Shown: positions 18,632 through 31,017, numbered from the stretch's first letter. The stretch is 64,000 nt of DNA from Gammaproteobacteria bacterium (GCA_012269545.1 JAAXKB010000039.1:2659-66658), one strand, 5' to 3'. Translations and numbers: made by a program. The notes: generated by a model from the letters alone, not told the origin.

Positions 18632-19458
18632 GTCAATTCTTCCTTGGCCTGCAAAGAGTCCTCCCGCAGCATGGCTTGTCCCGATTGGTGGGCTGGCTGG
18701 CCAGCAGCCAGACGCCCTTTATTCGACGCTTTTTTATCCATAGCTTCGCGCGCGCTTACAACATTTCACTCGCGGATGCCGAGCGCAAACACCTAGACGA
18801 CTACCAAAGCTTCAATGACTTTTTTACGCGCAGCCTCGCCGCTGACGCGCGCCCCATGCCCGAACAACCCAATCGGCTGGCGTGCCCTGTTGACGGAACA
18901 GTCAGTCAAACAGGCAGAATCGAGCGCGATTTGCTGATGCAGGCAAAGGGACATCAGTACAGCCTTAATTCTTTGGCTGGCGAAACAGGAAAGGGGCTTG
19001 ACCACGGTGACTTTTGCACGATTTATTTGGCACCCAGCAATTACCACCGTATTCATTTGCCCTGCGACGCAAAGCTGGTCGAAACTCGAGCGATCCCGGG
19101 CGCCCTGTTTTCTGTGAATGGGGTTACCGAGGAAGGCATACCCGGTCTGTTTTGCCGCAACGAACGTTTGGTCTGTCGATTTGAAACGGACGCTGGTCCC
19201 ATGGTGCTGGTACTGGTTGGCGCATTGATCGTTGCCTCTATTGAGACAGTTTGGTCAGGGCCAGCGTCACCGTATCGAGAAGAGATCGTAAGCGAACACA
19301 ACCAAGACTTCCGCCAGGGTGATGAGATTGGCCGATTCTTACTGGGCTCTACTGTGATTTGCTGCTTTGCAAAAGACGCGGTGACTCTAGCGCAGCGATT
19401 TACTGCTGGAACAAGTGTCTCTCTGGGCGAAGACATGGGCCAAATTAACCCCCAGTAG
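18628..19458 (+). CDS. psd: Phosphatidylserine decarboxylase proenzyme
   Basis: 276 residues. It makes phosphatidylethanolamine from phosphatidylserine at the inner membrane. The proenzyme cuts itself between Gly240 and Ser241 in the LGST motif, creating the pyruvoyl group. Other conserved pieces are FNDFFTRSL, PVDGTVSQTG and the APSNYHRIHLPCDA segment with the catalytic His. The start overlaps the stop of the rhodanese gene. Confidence 0.97.
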   Translation: MSQFFLGLQRVLPQHGLSRLVGWLASSQTPFIRRFFIHSFARAYNISLADAERKHLDDYQSFNDFFTRSLAADARPMPEQPNRLACPVDGTVSQTGRIERDLLMQAKGHQYSLNSLAGETGKGLDHGDFCTIYLAPSNYHRIHLPCDAKLVETRAIPGALFSVNGVTEEGIPGLFCRNERLVCRFETDAGPMVLVLVGALIVASIETVWSGPASPYREEIVSEHNQDFRQGDEIGRFLLGSTVICCFAKDAVTLAQRFTAGTSVSLGEDMGQINPQ

Positions 19459-19504
19459 GTCAAGCCGCTGCTAACTGACTACTGCCCGGGTTTTCCCAGC
19501 AAAC

Positions 19505-20347
19505 TCATTGGCCGCGAAAGGCCAATGCCTGTGAGAGATCCTTGACGCCGAGTGCCAGCATCACCAATCGGTCGAATCCTAGAGCAACGCCAGCGCAGTT
19601 TGGCAGGCCTGCTTTCATTGCATCGAGAAAAGCTTCATCCAGCGCAACCTGCGGAAGAGTCCGCTGACCTCTGCTTTCGTTGTCCTTGGCAAAGCGCCTG
19701 CGATGTTCTGCCGGATCCGTCAGCTCCCAATAGCCATTGGCCAACTCAACCCCATCCACGACCAACTCAAATCGAGCCGCAGTCAGACCATCGGGATTCA
19801 GCCGAGCCAGCGCAGCCTGCTCGGCTGGATAGTCGGTAATAAAAAAACGGCCAGCCGACAATCGCTCGCAGGCGCGCGCAAAGGCGAGATCAAGCTCATC
19901 CCTTGGCCGGTCGCCTAAAGGTCCCACCAAATCGGTATAGCTCAACTGCTGATACGGTTTCGCGCCTAACAATTGATCCACCAGTTCGGCGACTTCATCC
20001 ATTAAGAGCCAATGGTCGAAGTCCAGCCGATACCACTCAAGCATGGTGAACTCAGGGTTATGCAGCCTACCCTGCTCGCCGAAACGAAACGCGGGACCTA
20101 ACTGATAACAACTTGGTGCGCCGGCCGCTAACAAACGCTTGATATGGTATTCCGGCGACGTCTGCAGGTATCCAAAGCCCGGGACTTCAATGCTTTGAAT
20201 ATCAGGCTCCGTAACGGTGTGCTTGGCCAACACAGGGGTCTGAACTTCGAGCACATTGCGCTCGGCAAAAAATGCCCGTGCCGAACTCAGCAGCAGCGCG
20301 CGCTGCTGAAGCTGAGTGACCGAGGCGAGTGGCTGCCAATCGCTCAT
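19505..20347 (-). CDS. epmA: EF-P--(R)-beta-lysine ligase EpmA
   Basis: 280 residues, a class II lysyl-tRNA synthetase catalytic core without the tRNA-binding domain. It attaches beta-lysine to EF-P. Motif 2 is YQLGPAFRFGEQGRLHNPEFTMLEWYR-like (about 92-118) and motif 3 is GVALGFDRLVMLAL near the C-terminus. ATG at 20347 is chosen because homologs start just before SVTQLQQRA; the frame remains open to 20422, which would overlap efp. It lies directly downstream of efp, with epmB divergent on the other side. Confidence 0.95.
   Translation of the reverse strand: MSDWQPLASVTQLQQRALLLSSARAFFAERNVLEVQTPVLAKHTVTEPDIQSIEVPGFGYLQTSPEYHIKRLLAAGAPSCYQLGPAFRFGEQGRLHNPEFTMLEWYRLDFDHWLLMDEVAELVDQLLGAKPYQQLSYTDLVGPLGDRPRDELDLAFARACERLSAGRFFITDYPAEQAALARLNPDGLTAARFELVVDGVELANGYWELTDPAEHRRRFAKDNESRGQRTLPQVALDEAFLDAMKAGLPNCAGVALGFDRLVMLALGVKDLSQALAFRGQ
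19506..19527. other. 8-bp hairpin at the convergent psd/epmA junction
   Basis: CATTGGCC, loop GCGAAA, GGCCAATG, covering the last codons and stop of epmA. It could serve as a transcript end for either gene, but there is no T-run. Confidence 0.4.
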
Positions 20348-20378
20348 AGGATCACAGCGGCTGAATTCGCAAGGCGTT

Positions 20379-20954
20379 TCAGGTTTTGACTCGAGAAACG
20401 TATTCGCCGGTGCGGGTATCAACCTTCAGCACGTCACCGATATTAATGAACAAGGGCACACCCTTGATCGTCGCTCCAGTTGAAAGCGTCGCGGGCTTAG
20501 TGCCGCCGTTAGCCGTGTCGCCCTTCAATCCCGGATCGGTTTCCGTGACCTCAAGTTCAACAAAATTCGGTGGTGTTACCGCGATCGGGTCATCGTTCCA
20601 CAGCGTTACCTGATATATGTCCTGCTCTTTCAACCAGTTTTGGCACTCAGCCACCGCCGCCGCGCCGGCGGCAACCTGCTCGTAACTGTCATCCGTCTTC
20701 ATAAAGTGCCAAAACTCTCCGTCGTTATACAGATACTCCATATCCGAATCGATAACGTCCGCCGCTTCGATGCTTTCGCCAGACTTGAAAGTACGCTCCC
20801 ACACACGACCGTTCATCAGATTGCGCATTTTCACTCGGTTGAAGGCTTGACCCTTACCCGGCTTAACAAACTCGTTTTCCAGAATATTGCAGGGATCACC
20901 ATCCAGCATCACTTTCATGCCGGAACGAAATTCATTGGTAGAATAGGTAGCCAT
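20379..20954 (-). CDS. efp: Elongation factor P
   Basis: 191 residues. It relieves ribosome stalling at polyproline. The modification site VKPGKGQAF with Lys34 is intact, matching the epmA/epmB genes on both sides, and the C-terminal domain ends in [20 protein letters not shown] at 20954 is fixed by homology ([14 protein letters not shown]); the longer open frame upstream is not real. epmB starts 30 bases away on the other strand. Confidence 0.98.
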   Translation of the reverse strand: MATYSTNEFRSGMKVMLDGDPCNILENEFVKPGKGQAFNRVKMRNLMNGRVWERTFKSGESIEAADVIDSDMEYLYNDGEFWHFMKTDDSYEQVAAGAAAVAECQNWLKEQDIYQVTLWNDDPIAVTPPNFVELEVTETDPGLKGDTANGGTKPATLSTGATIKGVPLFINIGDVLKVDTRTGEYVSRVKT

Positions 20955-20984
20955 AGTTTTGCATTCATCTGTTGGAAAGCCATC

Positions 20985-22022
20985 ATGATAACCCCGAACC
21001 GAACGCCGTGGCAGCCCGACGAATGGCAAAAGGAGCTTAGAAACGCCTTTCGGCAACCAGATCTTCTCCTGAGTTATCTTGGCATCCCAGCAGATGGGCG
21101 CAATTTCGACGCTCATCCCGATTTCCCTCTCTTGGTCCCGCAGCCCTTTGCTGCCCGCATGCGACACGGCGACCCTGCCGACCCGCTGTTGCAGCAAGTG
21201 TTACCCAGCCTGCAGGAGCGCGAACAACTGCCGGGGTTTGTGCAAGACCCATTAGGCGAGGACGACGCAGCTCAAGGCTTTCAGCGCGCGCCATCCCTGA
21301 TACAGAAATATCAGGGCAGGATTTTGATGATTACTACGCCGGGTTGTGCAGTAAACTGCCGCTATTGTTTCCGCCGTCACTTCCCTTACCAAGATCACAA
21401 ACCCAGAGCTCACGCCCAAGCGCTGGATTTGATTCGCTCAGACACCAACATTTCAGAGGTCATTTTGTCCGGCGGAGACCCGCTGCTGTTAGGCGATCAA
21501 GCCCTCGCAGATCTGATGAACCAGATTAACGAGATAGAGCACGTGCAGCGTATTCGGATCCACAGTCGGCTGCCCATCGTATTACCTCAGCGTGTGACCC
21601 CGGGTTTGTTGGACACTCTTCGATCCAGTCGTTGCCCAGTGGCATTGGTAGTGCACTGCAATCACCCACAGGAACTCGATACCCAGACCGAGCGCGCCTT
21701 CGCCTGTCTGCGCGACGCGGGCGCTCATCTGCTAAATCAAAGCGTGCTTTTAGCCGGCATAAACGATGAACCAAGCGTACTGGGCGAGTTGTCGCAATCA
21801 CTCTTCGAACAGGGCGTTTTGCCTTATTACTTACACATGCCCGACGCGGTCAGCGGTACGGCTCATTTTTACTTAAGCGAGCAGCGCGCAATTGAGCTGT
21901 ATGAACAGGTGCGGGCTATGTTATCGGGCTATCTGCTGCCGCGCTTAGTGCGTGAAATTCCAGGAAAAACATCTAAAACGCCATTACCGACAGAACGCTT
22001 GCCGTTAGTGGAGGTCGGTTAG
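20985..22022 (+). CDS. epmB: L-lysine 2,3-aminomutase for EF-P (EpmB)
   Basis: 345 residues. A radical-SAM, PLP-dependent enzyme that makes (R)-beta-lysine for EpmA. The cluster motif is [16 protein letters not shown] with Cys121, 125 and 128; [13 protein letters not shown] is the SAM-binding strand and the C-terminal half carries the PLP-binding segment near [17 protein letters not shown]. Start at 20985 has GGAAAG 9 bases upstream. Divergent from efp and convergent with serB (4-base overlap of stops). Confidence 0.96.
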   Translation: MITPNRTPWQPDEWQKELRNAFRQPDLLLSYLGIPADGRNFDAHPDFPLLVPQPFAARMRHGDPADPLLQQVLPSLQEREQLPGFVQDPLGEDDAAQGFQRAPSLIQKYQGRILMITTPGCAVNCRYCFRRHFPYQDHKPRAHAQALDLIRSDTNISEVILSGGDPLLLGDQALADLMNQINEIEHVQRIRIHSRLPIVLPQRVTPGLLDTLRSSRCPVALVVHCNHPQELDTQTERAFACLRDAGAHLLNQSVLLAGINDEPSVLGELSQSLFEQGVLPYYLHMPDAVSGTAHFYLSEQRAIELYEQVRAMLSGYLLPRLVREIPGKTSKTPLPTERLPLVEVG

Positions 22023-23257
22023 GGACCGCTCGTCAGTGCTTGTTCAACATCCAAATCACTGAAACCGATCAGGTACAAAATCGCGTCTAAGCCAAAATTT
22101 GATATCGAGTGCCTCGCGTTCTCGCGAACGATCGTTTTTGCGTGATAAGCCACCCCCAAACCTGCCTGCTGAAGCATGGGCAGGTCGTTGGCGCCATCAC
22201 CCACGGCAATGGTTTGAGCCAAAGAAATACCCTCTTTAGCGGCAATTTTTTGCAGCAGCTCTGCCTTGCCTTGGGCATCCACAATGTCACCGAGCACTTC
22301 GCCGGTCATCACTCCGTCCACCACTTCCAGTTCGTTGGCGTAAACATAGTCAATTCCCAATCGCTGCTGCAGATGTTCACCGACGTACTGAAAGCCTCCC
22401 GAGAACACGGCGATGGTATAGCCGAAGTGTTTTAACGCCTTGATCAAACGGTGTGCGCCAGTATTGAGTGCCACAGACTCGGCGACTGCGTGTAATACGT
22501 CTAGAGGCATGCCCTTTAACAGAGCTGCACGGCGTCTGAAGCTCTCCTTGAAGTCGAGGTCTCCGGCCATGGCTGCATCGGTAATCGCAACTACTTCTGC
22601 TCCTACACCGTGACGTTTCGCCAGTTCGTCCATCACTTCTTCAGCAATCAGAGTGGAATCCATATCGAAAGCAACCAGCCGGCGATTGCGCCGGAACACA
22701 GAATCTCGCTGTAAACTCACATCAAAACCGCTGCGATCTGCAAGCTTCAGCAGTTCGGCCTGAAACTCTACGCTGCTGGCCAGTTCTCCGCTCAATCGCA
22801 TTTCCAAACCAAAGCGATCGTCGGCATCTGCTGATCCCGCCAGAGTCTTGGGTTTGGTCAGACGGCGGACCGTATCAATATTCATTCGATAAGTGTGAGT
22901 TAGCTCGCTCACTGCCTGTACGGGCTGTGCTGCCGAACCATTGGTCAACAGCGTCAAAATGAGCGGGCTTTGAAAAATGGTTTGGGCCCACGCACCATAA
23001 TCATCGGAGTCCACGCGCTGCATGCGCAAAGCAGAGCCCGTCTGCTCGCAGCGGGCCTTAATGGCATCACTCATCGCATCAAGATTGGACGAACACAGCA
23101 GTAGCCCGAGCGCCAATTCATCGTGAATGACCGCTTGACCCATATCCAGAATGTTAGCGTCGTGTTCAACGCAAATTCTCATCAAGGCCGACATCAATCC
23201 CGGTTTGTCTTGACCGGAAATACTCACGAGCATGATTTGATCGGCCAAACTACTCAC
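22019..23257 (-). CDS. serB: Phosphoserine phosphatase SerB
   Basis: 412 residues. It hydrolyses phosphoserine in the last step of serine synthesis. Two N-terminal ACT-like domains (about 1-180) precede the HAD domain with the nucleophile AFDMDSTL (Asp198, Asp200), the SGGFQYV segment and VGDGANDLPM. The long two-ACT form is typical of Pseudomonas and mycobacteria. The start codon is GTG at 23257; a TTG four codons later is also possible. The AhpA-like gene is divergent. Confidence 0.96.
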   Translation of the reverse strand: MSSLADQIMLVSISGQDKPGLMSALMRICVEHDANILDMGQAVIHDELALGLLLCSSNLDAMSDAIKARCEQTGSALRMQRVDSDDYGAWAQTIFQSPLILTLLTNGSAAQPVQAVSELTHTYRMNIDTVRRLTKPKTLAGSADADDRFGLEMRLSGELASSVEFQAELLKLADRSGFDVSLQRDSVFRRNRRLVAFDMDSTLIAEEVMDELAKRHGVGAEVVAITDAAMAGDLDFKESFRRRAALLKGMPLDVLHAVAESVALNTGAHRLIKALKHFGYTIAVFSGGFQYVGEHLQQRLGIDYVYANELEVVDGVMTGEVLGDIVDAQGKAELLQKIAAKEGISLAQTIAVGDGANDLPMLQQAGLGVAYHAKTIVRENARHSISNFGLDAILYLIGFSDLDVEQALTSGP

Positions 23258-23370
23258 CTTGCAGTGGAAATCGGAACATAGTTTAGCGGCCTTAACCGAG
23301 CGGGAGAAGGATCGGTTTCACCGCTTTGTGGTATTTTGACCGTTTGACGTACGTCGAGTCTGAACGCCTG

Positions 23371-24501
23371 ATGGGTCCACTTAAACGTTTCCGCACAAAA
23401 TTCCGCGCCAGTCGCGTCACGCTGCCTGCGGCTGTTGTCGCGACAGCTATATGCGCGGCGAGTTTGTTCGCCATCTGGTTTGAGCGGCCGAACGGCCAAC
23501 AGGAAATAGAGCGCTACGGTCATGCGCTGGCAACAACGCTGGCGGACACCACTGCAGCCGCTTTGTTTGAAGAACGGCGAATAACCCTGACGGTCATCGC
23601 CAATCGGCTTACCGAGCTTGATGAAATTGCCGGCGTCGCATTTTTTGATCAAGCCGATGAATTGATGGCCATGAGCGGGGTGCAGCAGGCTCAGACAAGT
23701 TTCCAAGCGCAGGCCACCATTGACGACACACCCAGCGGTTACGTGCAAGTCACCCTCAATCGAGCGGCATTTGCTCCGCCAATACCTTGGGCACTGTGGC
23801 TATTATCCTTACTGGCTATTCTGCTAACGCCCCCCCTCACTGTAATGGCAATACAGTTCACGGCTCGCGGCAACCGCTCACTGCCAATTGTTTCAGTTCC
23901 TAGTGAACCCACTCAGGATCAACCCGCCTACCTGCTCACGATCAAACTGCATAATCAGCGCAGCCTGAGCCGCAGGGAACAAACACAGGCAATCGAAGAT
24001 GCCCTAGCCATGGGGCAAGAGGTCTGCGCCCTCTATCCTGGACTTGCCGTGTCGCTTCAGGAGCGGGGGTTAACGCTAGTGATCAGCAAAGCGGAAGCCA
24101 GTGGTCTAAAAGCAGTGTATGCATCACTGTTGGTGCAACGGTTGCTGCGCGAATACGAAACTCAGGGCGAGTTTCGTTGCATGCTTTCCACGGTAATCAG
24201 CCCCAGTGACCCAGCGGAGGCCACCTTTATTCGCACAGAAGCGTTGGAGGAGATGACCAACGTTGAGCTGAACCTCACGATAGCCTCGCTGGCCAAGGCC
24301 AACACCGCCCTGATGGACGCAGAAATTTTTGCTGACTTGAGCGAAGAGCAGCGCCAGTGGGCAAAGCCATTTCACCACCCGATTCTGGAAGACTTGGCTC
24401 CAGACGGTGTCTTTTTCTGCATTGAGGCACTGCCCGAGCAGGAACAGGCACTCATAACGGAACAAGCCCAAGTCGTCCTCGGGTTCAATCTGGCCACCTA
24501 G
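23371..24501 (+). CDS. AhpA/YtjB-like membrane protein
   Basis: 376 residues as annotated. One membrane helix near the N-terminus (VTLPAAVVATAICAASLFAIWF), a short periplasmic domain, a second helix (WALWLLSLLAILLTPPLTVMAIQ), and a soluble C-terminal half of unknown fold. Position next to serB and this topology match the AhpA/YtjB (Smp) family, whose role is poorly understood; no catalytic motif is visible. The start is uncertain: ATG at 23371 is used, TTG at 23326 is possible and no good ribosome-binding site supports either. Confidence 0.65.
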   Translation: MGPLKRFRTKFRASRVTLPAAVVATAICAASLFAIWFERPNGQQEIERYGHALATTLADTTAAALFEERRITLTVIANRLTELDEIAGVAFFDQADELMAMSGVQQAQTSFQAQATIDDTPSGYVQVTLNRAAFAPPIPWALWLLSLLAILLTPPLTVMAIQFTARGNRSLPIVSVPSEPTQDQPAYLLTIKLHNQRSLSRREQTQAIEDALAMGQEVCALYPGLAVSLQERGLTLVISKAEASGLKAVYASLLVQRLLREYETQGEFRCMLSTVISPSDPAEATFIRTEALEEMTNVELNLTIASLAKANTALMDAEIFADLSEEQRQWAKPFHHPILEDLAPDGVFFCIEALPEQEQALITEQAQVVLGFNLAT

Positions 24502-24563
24502 CTTTGGTCGCTAGAAGCGATTAGTCTGCCTGTCGATTTGTTAATCCCGCAGGAGGGCGATTT

Positions 24564-24956
24564 ATGCTGAACCACACGATGATCGGTTCCAACGACATTC
24601 AACGAACCAAGCAATTCTACGATGCTGTGCTGGGCGTACTGGGCGCCGGTCCGGCCATGGAGCATGTCAACGATACCGGGCAAACGCGCCTGTTCTATAT
24701 CCACGACGGGTCAACATTTGGCATTTCAGAGCCGATTAACGGCGAGCCCGCAACTGTTGCTAATGGCGCCACCATCGGTTTCATCTGCAACTCGCCTGAG
24801 CAACTGCAAGAATTTCACGATGCAGCTATCGCCAATGGCGGCACGACCTCGGAGGATCCGCCGGGAGTACGCGAGGGTTCCATGGGTACGATGTACCTGT
24901 GCTATTTCCTTGACCCGGATGGCCACAAGATCTGCGGCATTCACCGCCCTGCTTAA
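24564..24956 (+). CDS. VOC (glyoxalase-fold) family protein
   Basis: 130 residues, one vicinal-oxygen-chelate module pair. MLNHTMIGSNDIQRTKQFYDAVLG at the N-terminus and YFLDPDGHKICGIH at the C-terminus are family signatures. His4 and the C-terminal residues could bind a metal. Substrate unknown. The ATG has AGGAGGG 8 bases upstream. A hairpin at 24985-25016 lies 28 bases after the stop. Confidence 0.85.
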   Translation: MLNHTMIGSNDIQRTKQFYDAVLGVLGAGPAMEHVNDTGQTRLFYIHDGSTFGISEPINGEPATVANGATIGFICNSPEQLQEFHDAAIANGGTTSEDPPGVREGSMGTMYLCYFLDPDGHKICGIHRPA

Positions 24957-24984
24957 CCGCTGAGAGAGACACTCTAAAAAGGCA

Positions 24985-25016
24985 AGCCGCCAATGCGCGA
25001 TTAAACATTGGCGGCT
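24985..25016 (+). terminator. Hairpin after the VOC gene
   Basis: AGCCGCCAATG, 10-base loop, CATTGGCGGCT: a perfect 11-bp stem followed by GTTTCCCC. The stem is strong but the T-run is short, so termination efficiency is uncertain. Confidence 0.65.
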
Positions 25017-25285
25017 GTTTCCCCTACCGGCTATACCGCTGACGCCGCGGTCGGCCGAAAGCAATCCCCTTCCGGTCGGCAAACATTGCCAGCCGAGCTA
25101 CTGCCTCGCAAAACCGCATGGCATCTGACCGGCTGTTGCCGGTGGCGCTGCGCAGCGAGGCGCTCATAGACCCTGTGGCGACCAAAAGCAGTCTGATCTA
25201 GATATCCATCAACAGAATTGCTCACGAATTGAGAATCTTGGGGGCTTGGTGGCGTTCCGCTTAAACCAAGCCAGTAGATTAATTT
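25017..25285. other. Gene-free stretch upstream of nhaA
   Basis: Part of the only long non-coding interval (24957-25508). I see no credible gene. The GC-rich part contains the short palindrome CGCTGCGCAGCG (about 25146-25157) and several partial inverted repeats of CCGGT/GCCGG. A 64-codon open frame on the minus strand (25031-25225) has no recognisable features. Confidence 0.4.
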
Positions 25286-25314
25286 TTAACAATTTGTGCA
25301 GTCGATCACATAAC
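25286..25314 (+). promoter_or_regulatory. Candidate nhaA promoter
   Basis: TTAACA (25286-25291), 17 bases, CATAAC (25309-25314). Transcription would begin near 25321, giving an nhaA leader of about 190 bases. Confidence 0.4.
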
Positions 25315-25508
25315 GCATAAAGGCCTCTGGTTGCGCCATCAAAGTGTCTTGGATGTCCACTATTAAGTTGCGAAGCTAAAGCGATGCATCAGCCGAAACA
25401 AAACACTCCCGATTGTTCAGTCGACACAGTCCGCCTGCAAAATTCCAGCGTTTCTTGCCGAACAGACGCGAATTGAACGTCCCTCCGGTTATCCCAGCAC
25501 AGCAAATC

Positions 25509-26705
25509 ATGTCAAAGACGTTAACTAAACTGACCGTTAAGGAATTTTTGCAGTTTGAATCAGCGTCAGGCGTTATGATACTGCTCAGCGCGTTAGCCGC
25601 CCTTGTCTTTGCGAACTCGCCGCTCTCCTATTTTTACGGGAAGATTTTAGAAACCCCAGTAGCCATTCAGGTGGGCGCGCTAGCCATCAACAAACCCTTG
25701 TTGCTGTGGATTAATGATGGCCTCATGGCCATTTTCTTTTTTCTCGTCAGCTTGGAAATAAAACGCGAATTCCTCGAAGGTGAACTCTCTTCGGTGTCCC
25801 AGGTCATACCGCCGGGCATGGGAGCATTGGGCGGAATGATTGTGCCGGCAAGCATCTACATCTGGTTCAACTGGGGCGACTCAGTTGCTCTCAACGCTTG
25901 GGCCATTCCCGTGGCGACGGATATCGCGTTCGCCCTCGCACTACTCAGCATTTTCGGTTCCAGGGTTCCGTTGTCGCTCAAGGTTTTCCTGCTAGCCCTT
26001 GCAATTTTTGATGACCTCGCGGCTGTGATAATCATTGCTGTTTTCTATTCTCAAGACCTATCCAGCACCGCGCTTTTACTTGCCGGCACAGCGCTGCTGC
26101 TCGCCGTGGCAATGAATAAAGCCAATGTCACTCGGACCTCTGGCTATATTCTGCTGGGATTTGTGTTGTGGCTGGCCGTCCTCAAATCGGGCGTACACGC
26201 AACCCTTGCGGGCGTGCTCATTGCTCTGTGTATTCCCATGAGAGATCAAGACGGACACTCGCCGCTGCAGTCACTGGAGCATGATTTACATGCACCGGTG
26301 GCCTTCGTGATTTTGCCTGTTTTCGCCTTTGCTAACGCGGGTTTAGCACTTGGCGATATTGCCTGGATTGATATCACAAACCCAGTAACCCTTGGCATCA
26401 TTTTAGGACTGTTGCTCGGCAAACCAGTCGGCATTCTTCTGTTTGTTGGCCTAAGCGTGGTGAGTGGCTTCGCGACACTGCCTAAGGATGTCAATTGGTC
26501 ACAACTTCTGGGCGCAGCATTTGCCTGCGGCATTGGCTTCACTATGAGCTTATTTATCGCAAGCCTCGCCTTCGAGCACAGCGGCGGCGCTTACTTCAGC
26601 GGAGATCGCTTGGGTATTCTGATTGGCTCGGCGATGTCGGGTCTTGCCGGATACCTAGTTCTGCATTTCGCCCTGCCCAAGGCAGAGCAAAGCACCTCGG
26701 CCTGA
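25509..26705 (+). CDS. nhaA: Na+/H+ antiporter NhaA
   Basis: 398 residues, an inner-membrane antiporter with about twelve helices that exports Na+ or Li+ in exchange for protons, important at high pH and salt. The ion-binding aspartates are at LAIFDDLAAV (Asp168, Asp169; equal to E. coli 163/164), and the ATDIAF helix (Asp138) is present. ATG at 25509 is chosen because the conserved KEFLQFESASG follows; the frame is open to 25413 but that part is not protein-like. There is no good ribosome-binding site, and the leader is long, which together suggest control at the RNA level (inference). Convergent with parC, 24 bases apart. Confidence 0.96.
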   Translation: MSKTLTKLTVKEFLQFESASGVMILLSALAALVFANSPLSYFYGKILETPVAIQVGALAINKPLLLWINDGLMAIFFFLVSLEIKREFLEGELSSVSQVIPPGMGALGGMIVPASIYIWFNWGDSVALNAWAIPVATDIAFALALLSIFGSRVPLSLKVFLLALAIFDDLAAVIIIAVFYSQDLSSTALLLAGTALLLAVAMNKANVTRTSGYILLGFVLWLAVLKSGVHATLAGVLIALCIPMRDQDGHSPLQSLEHDLHAPVAFVILPVFAFANAGLALGDIAWIDITNPVTLGIILGLLLGKPVGILLFVGLSVVSGFATLPKDVNWSQLLGAAFACGIGFTMSLFIASLAFEHSGGAYFSGDRLGILIGSAMSGLAGYLVLHFALPKAEQSTSA

Positions 26706-26729
26706 CCGCGTCATGCCGGGCCAAGAGCA

Positions 26730-29015
26730 CTACTCTACCGTCAACCTGTCAACCTTCTGGAATCCACGTGGCAGCTTGCGACCACGACGCGCCCGCTCGC
26801 CCACATAATTTTCTAGGTCTTTAGCCTTAAGCCGAAGATGTCGTTGACCCGCGTGCACGAGCAACTCATCTTTTTCCCCCAGCGCAACCGCGCCTACCAG
26901 TTGTTCTTCACCCGCCTTGAAAGCCGCCGATGGCACGTTGATCAGTTTATTGCCCTTACCTCTGGCCAGCTCTGGCAGATCTTTTAGCGGAAACACCAAC
27001 ATCCGCCCCTGATCGGTTACCGCGGCAACGCTGGCGTTTGCCGCTTCGAAAAGCGACGAATCAATTAATAACGGGGGTAAGGCAAACCCTCCGGCGGGGA
27101 CGCTCAAACACGCCTTACCCGCCTTATTTTTTGTCACCATTTCGTTCAAGACGCCGACAAAACCAAAACCGGCATTGGATGCCAACAGCACCTTGGCGTC
27201 GCCATTGCCCATCAGCACGCCTACAAAGCGGGCATCGTTTTTCGCCTTAAAGCGTCCGGATAGCGGTTCACCCTGACCCCTAGCCGAAGGAAGGGTATGC
27301 GCCGCAGTGTTGTAGCTGCGCCCGTCGGAATCCAGAAAAACCAGTACATCATTGCTGCGCCCTTTCGCGGCCTGGCCGAACTCGTCGCCTGTTCGATAGT
27401 TCAAGTCGTGAGGTTTTACATCATGACCTTTCGCAGCGCGAACCCAGCCCTTAGTCGATAGCACGACGGTTATGGGGTCATTGGTCAGTAAATCCTCTTC
27501 GCTGAACGCCTGCGCTTCTTCCGCTTGAATCAAGGGTGAGCGACGTGCATCACCGTAGTCAGCTGCCACGGCCAGCAATTCTTTTTTGATCAAGGTCCGC
27601 ATGCGCGCCTTAGAACCGAGGGTAATTTCTAGGTCGGCTTTTTCGCCTTCCAATTCTGCTTTTTCGCCCTTCAGCTTCATTTCTTCCAACTTGGCGAGAT
27701 TACGCAGTCGCAGATCCAAAATGGCGTTGGCCTGGATCTCGCTCAAGGCGAACCGCTGCATTAACGCCTGACGCGGCTCATCTTCTTCGCGAATGATCCG
27801 TATCACTTCGTCAAGGTCCAAATAGGCGATCAGCAGGCCGTCCAAGATGTGCAGTCGATCGTTGATTTTTTCCAGTCGGAAATTGAGGCGGCGGGTCACC
27901 ACGTCCAGCCGATAGCGCAACCACTCCTTTAAAATGCCGACCAAGCCTTTTACCTCTGGGCGTTGATCTAAGCCGATAATGTTGAGATTGACGCGATAGC
28001 TACGCTCAAGATCAGTGGTCGCAAACAAATGGCTCATGAGGCGGTCATAATCGATCCGGTTAGAGCGAGGCACGAAAACCAAACGCGTCGGATTTTCGTG
28101 GTCAGATTCATCGCGCAAATCCACCAGCATGGGCAGCTTTTTCGCGTTCATCTGCTGAGCCACTTGCTCCAAAACTTTGGCCGGAGACACCTGATGGGGT
28201 AGCGCGGTGATCACCACATCTGGGCCTTCGCGGTGAAAAACTGCGCGTGCCTTTATACTCCCCCGACCCGTTTCGTAGAGCGATTGAATATCCTGAATCG
28301 GCGTAATGACTTGCGCCTCGGTAGGATAGTCGGGCCCCTTGATGTGAGTCATCAAATCCGCCGTGGAGGCCTTGGGGCTATCAAGGAGATGGACGCAAGC
28401 ACTAACGACTTCATTTAGGTTGTGGGGCGGGATATCGGTAGCCATGCCCACGGCGATGCCTGTGCTGCCATTGAGCAGCACGAATGGAGCCTGAGCGGGC
28501 AACAACTTGGGCTCGTTGACCGAACCGTCAAAATTTGGGCTGTAATCTACCGTACCCTGCTTTGCCTCACTCAGGAGCAAGTCCGCGTATCGCGATAACC
28601 GAGCTTCGGTATAACGCATGGCCGCAAAAGACTTCGGATCGTCAGGTGCTCCCCAGTTACCTTGACCATCCACCAAGGGATAACGAAACGAAAACGACTG
28701 TGCCATCAGCACCATGGCTTCGTAACACGCGCTATCCCCATGTGGATGGAACTTACCCAACACATCACCAACGGTTCGCGCGGATTTTGCATACTTAGCC
28801 TGATTGTTTAGGCCCAGCTCGCTCATCGCATAGATGATCCGACGCTGTACCGGTTTCAAACCGTCGGCAATATGCGGCAGCGCCCGGTCGTTGATGACGT
28901 ACATGGAGTAATCTAGGTAGGCGCGTTCAGTATAGGTTGCCAGCGACAAAGATTCTGACGCATCGTTGCCAGAGGAGCTGGGACCCGTGGGGGTCGATTG
29001 GATTTCATCATCCAT
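26730..29015 (-). CDS. parC: DNA topoisomerase IV subunit A
   Basis: 761 residues. It cuts and rejoins DNA to decatenate daughter chromosomes. The catalytic tyrosine is Tyr135 in [10 protein letters not shown]. The quinolone-resistance region is [11 protein letters not shown] with Ser95, the drug-sensitive residue in homologs. The C-terminal domain is a short, degenerate blade set typical of ParC, and no complete GyrA box is seen, which supports ParC over GyrA. parE lies upstream on the same strand after 65 bases. Confidence 0.96.
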   Translation of the reverse strand: MDDEIQSTPTGPSSSGNDASESLSLATYTERAYLDYSMYVINDRALPHIADGLKPVQRRIIYAMSELGLNNQAKYAKSARTVGDVLGKFHPHGDSACYEAMVLMAQSFSFRYPLVDGQGNWGAPDDPKSFAAMRYTEARLSRYADLLLSEAKQGTVDYSPNFDGSVNEPKLLPAQAPFVLLNGSTGIAVGMATDIPPHNLNEVVSACVHLLDSPKASTADLMTHIKGPDYPTEAQVITPIQDIQSLYETGRGSIKARAVFHREGPDVVITALPHQVSPAKVLEQVAQQMNAKKLPMLVDLRDESDHENPTRLVFVPRSNRIDYDRLMSHLFATTDLERSYRVNLNIIGLDQRPEVKGLVGILKEWLRYRLDVVTRRLNFRLEKINDRLHILDGLLIAYLDLDEVIRIIREEDEPRQALMQRFALSEIQANAILDLRLRNLAKLEEMKLKGEKAELEGEKADLEITLGSKARMRTLIKKELLAVAADYGDARRSPLIQAEEAQAFSEEDLLTNDPITVVLSTKGWVRAAKGHDVKPHDLNYRTGDEFGQAAKGRSNDVLVFLDSDGRSYNTAAHTLPSARGQGEPLSGRFKAKNDARFVGVLMGNGDAKVLLASNAGFGFVGVLNEMVTKNKAGKACLSVPAGGFALPPLLIDSSLFEAANASVAAVTDQGRMLVFPLKDLPELARGKGNKLINVPSAAFKAGEEQLVGAVALGEKDELLVHAGQRHLRLKAKDLENYVGERARRGRKLPRGFQKVDRLTVE

Positions 29016-29080
29016 GAAAAATATGCCTGTCTCGTTTGAGGTTAAGGGTCGGAAAGAAGCCTAGGTTCGCTGGTTGCCGA

Positions 29081-30991
<1,911 letters not shown>

Positions 30992-31017
30992 TTAAAAAAT
31001 GTAAGTGGAAAATGAGG

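Noticed and set aside
20379-21197. Long version of efp (272 codons)
   Set aside because: EF-P is 185-190 residues; the extra part is antisense to epmB.
25031-25225. 64-codon minus-strand open frame in the gap before nhaA
   Set aside because: No ribosome-binding site and no recognisable features.
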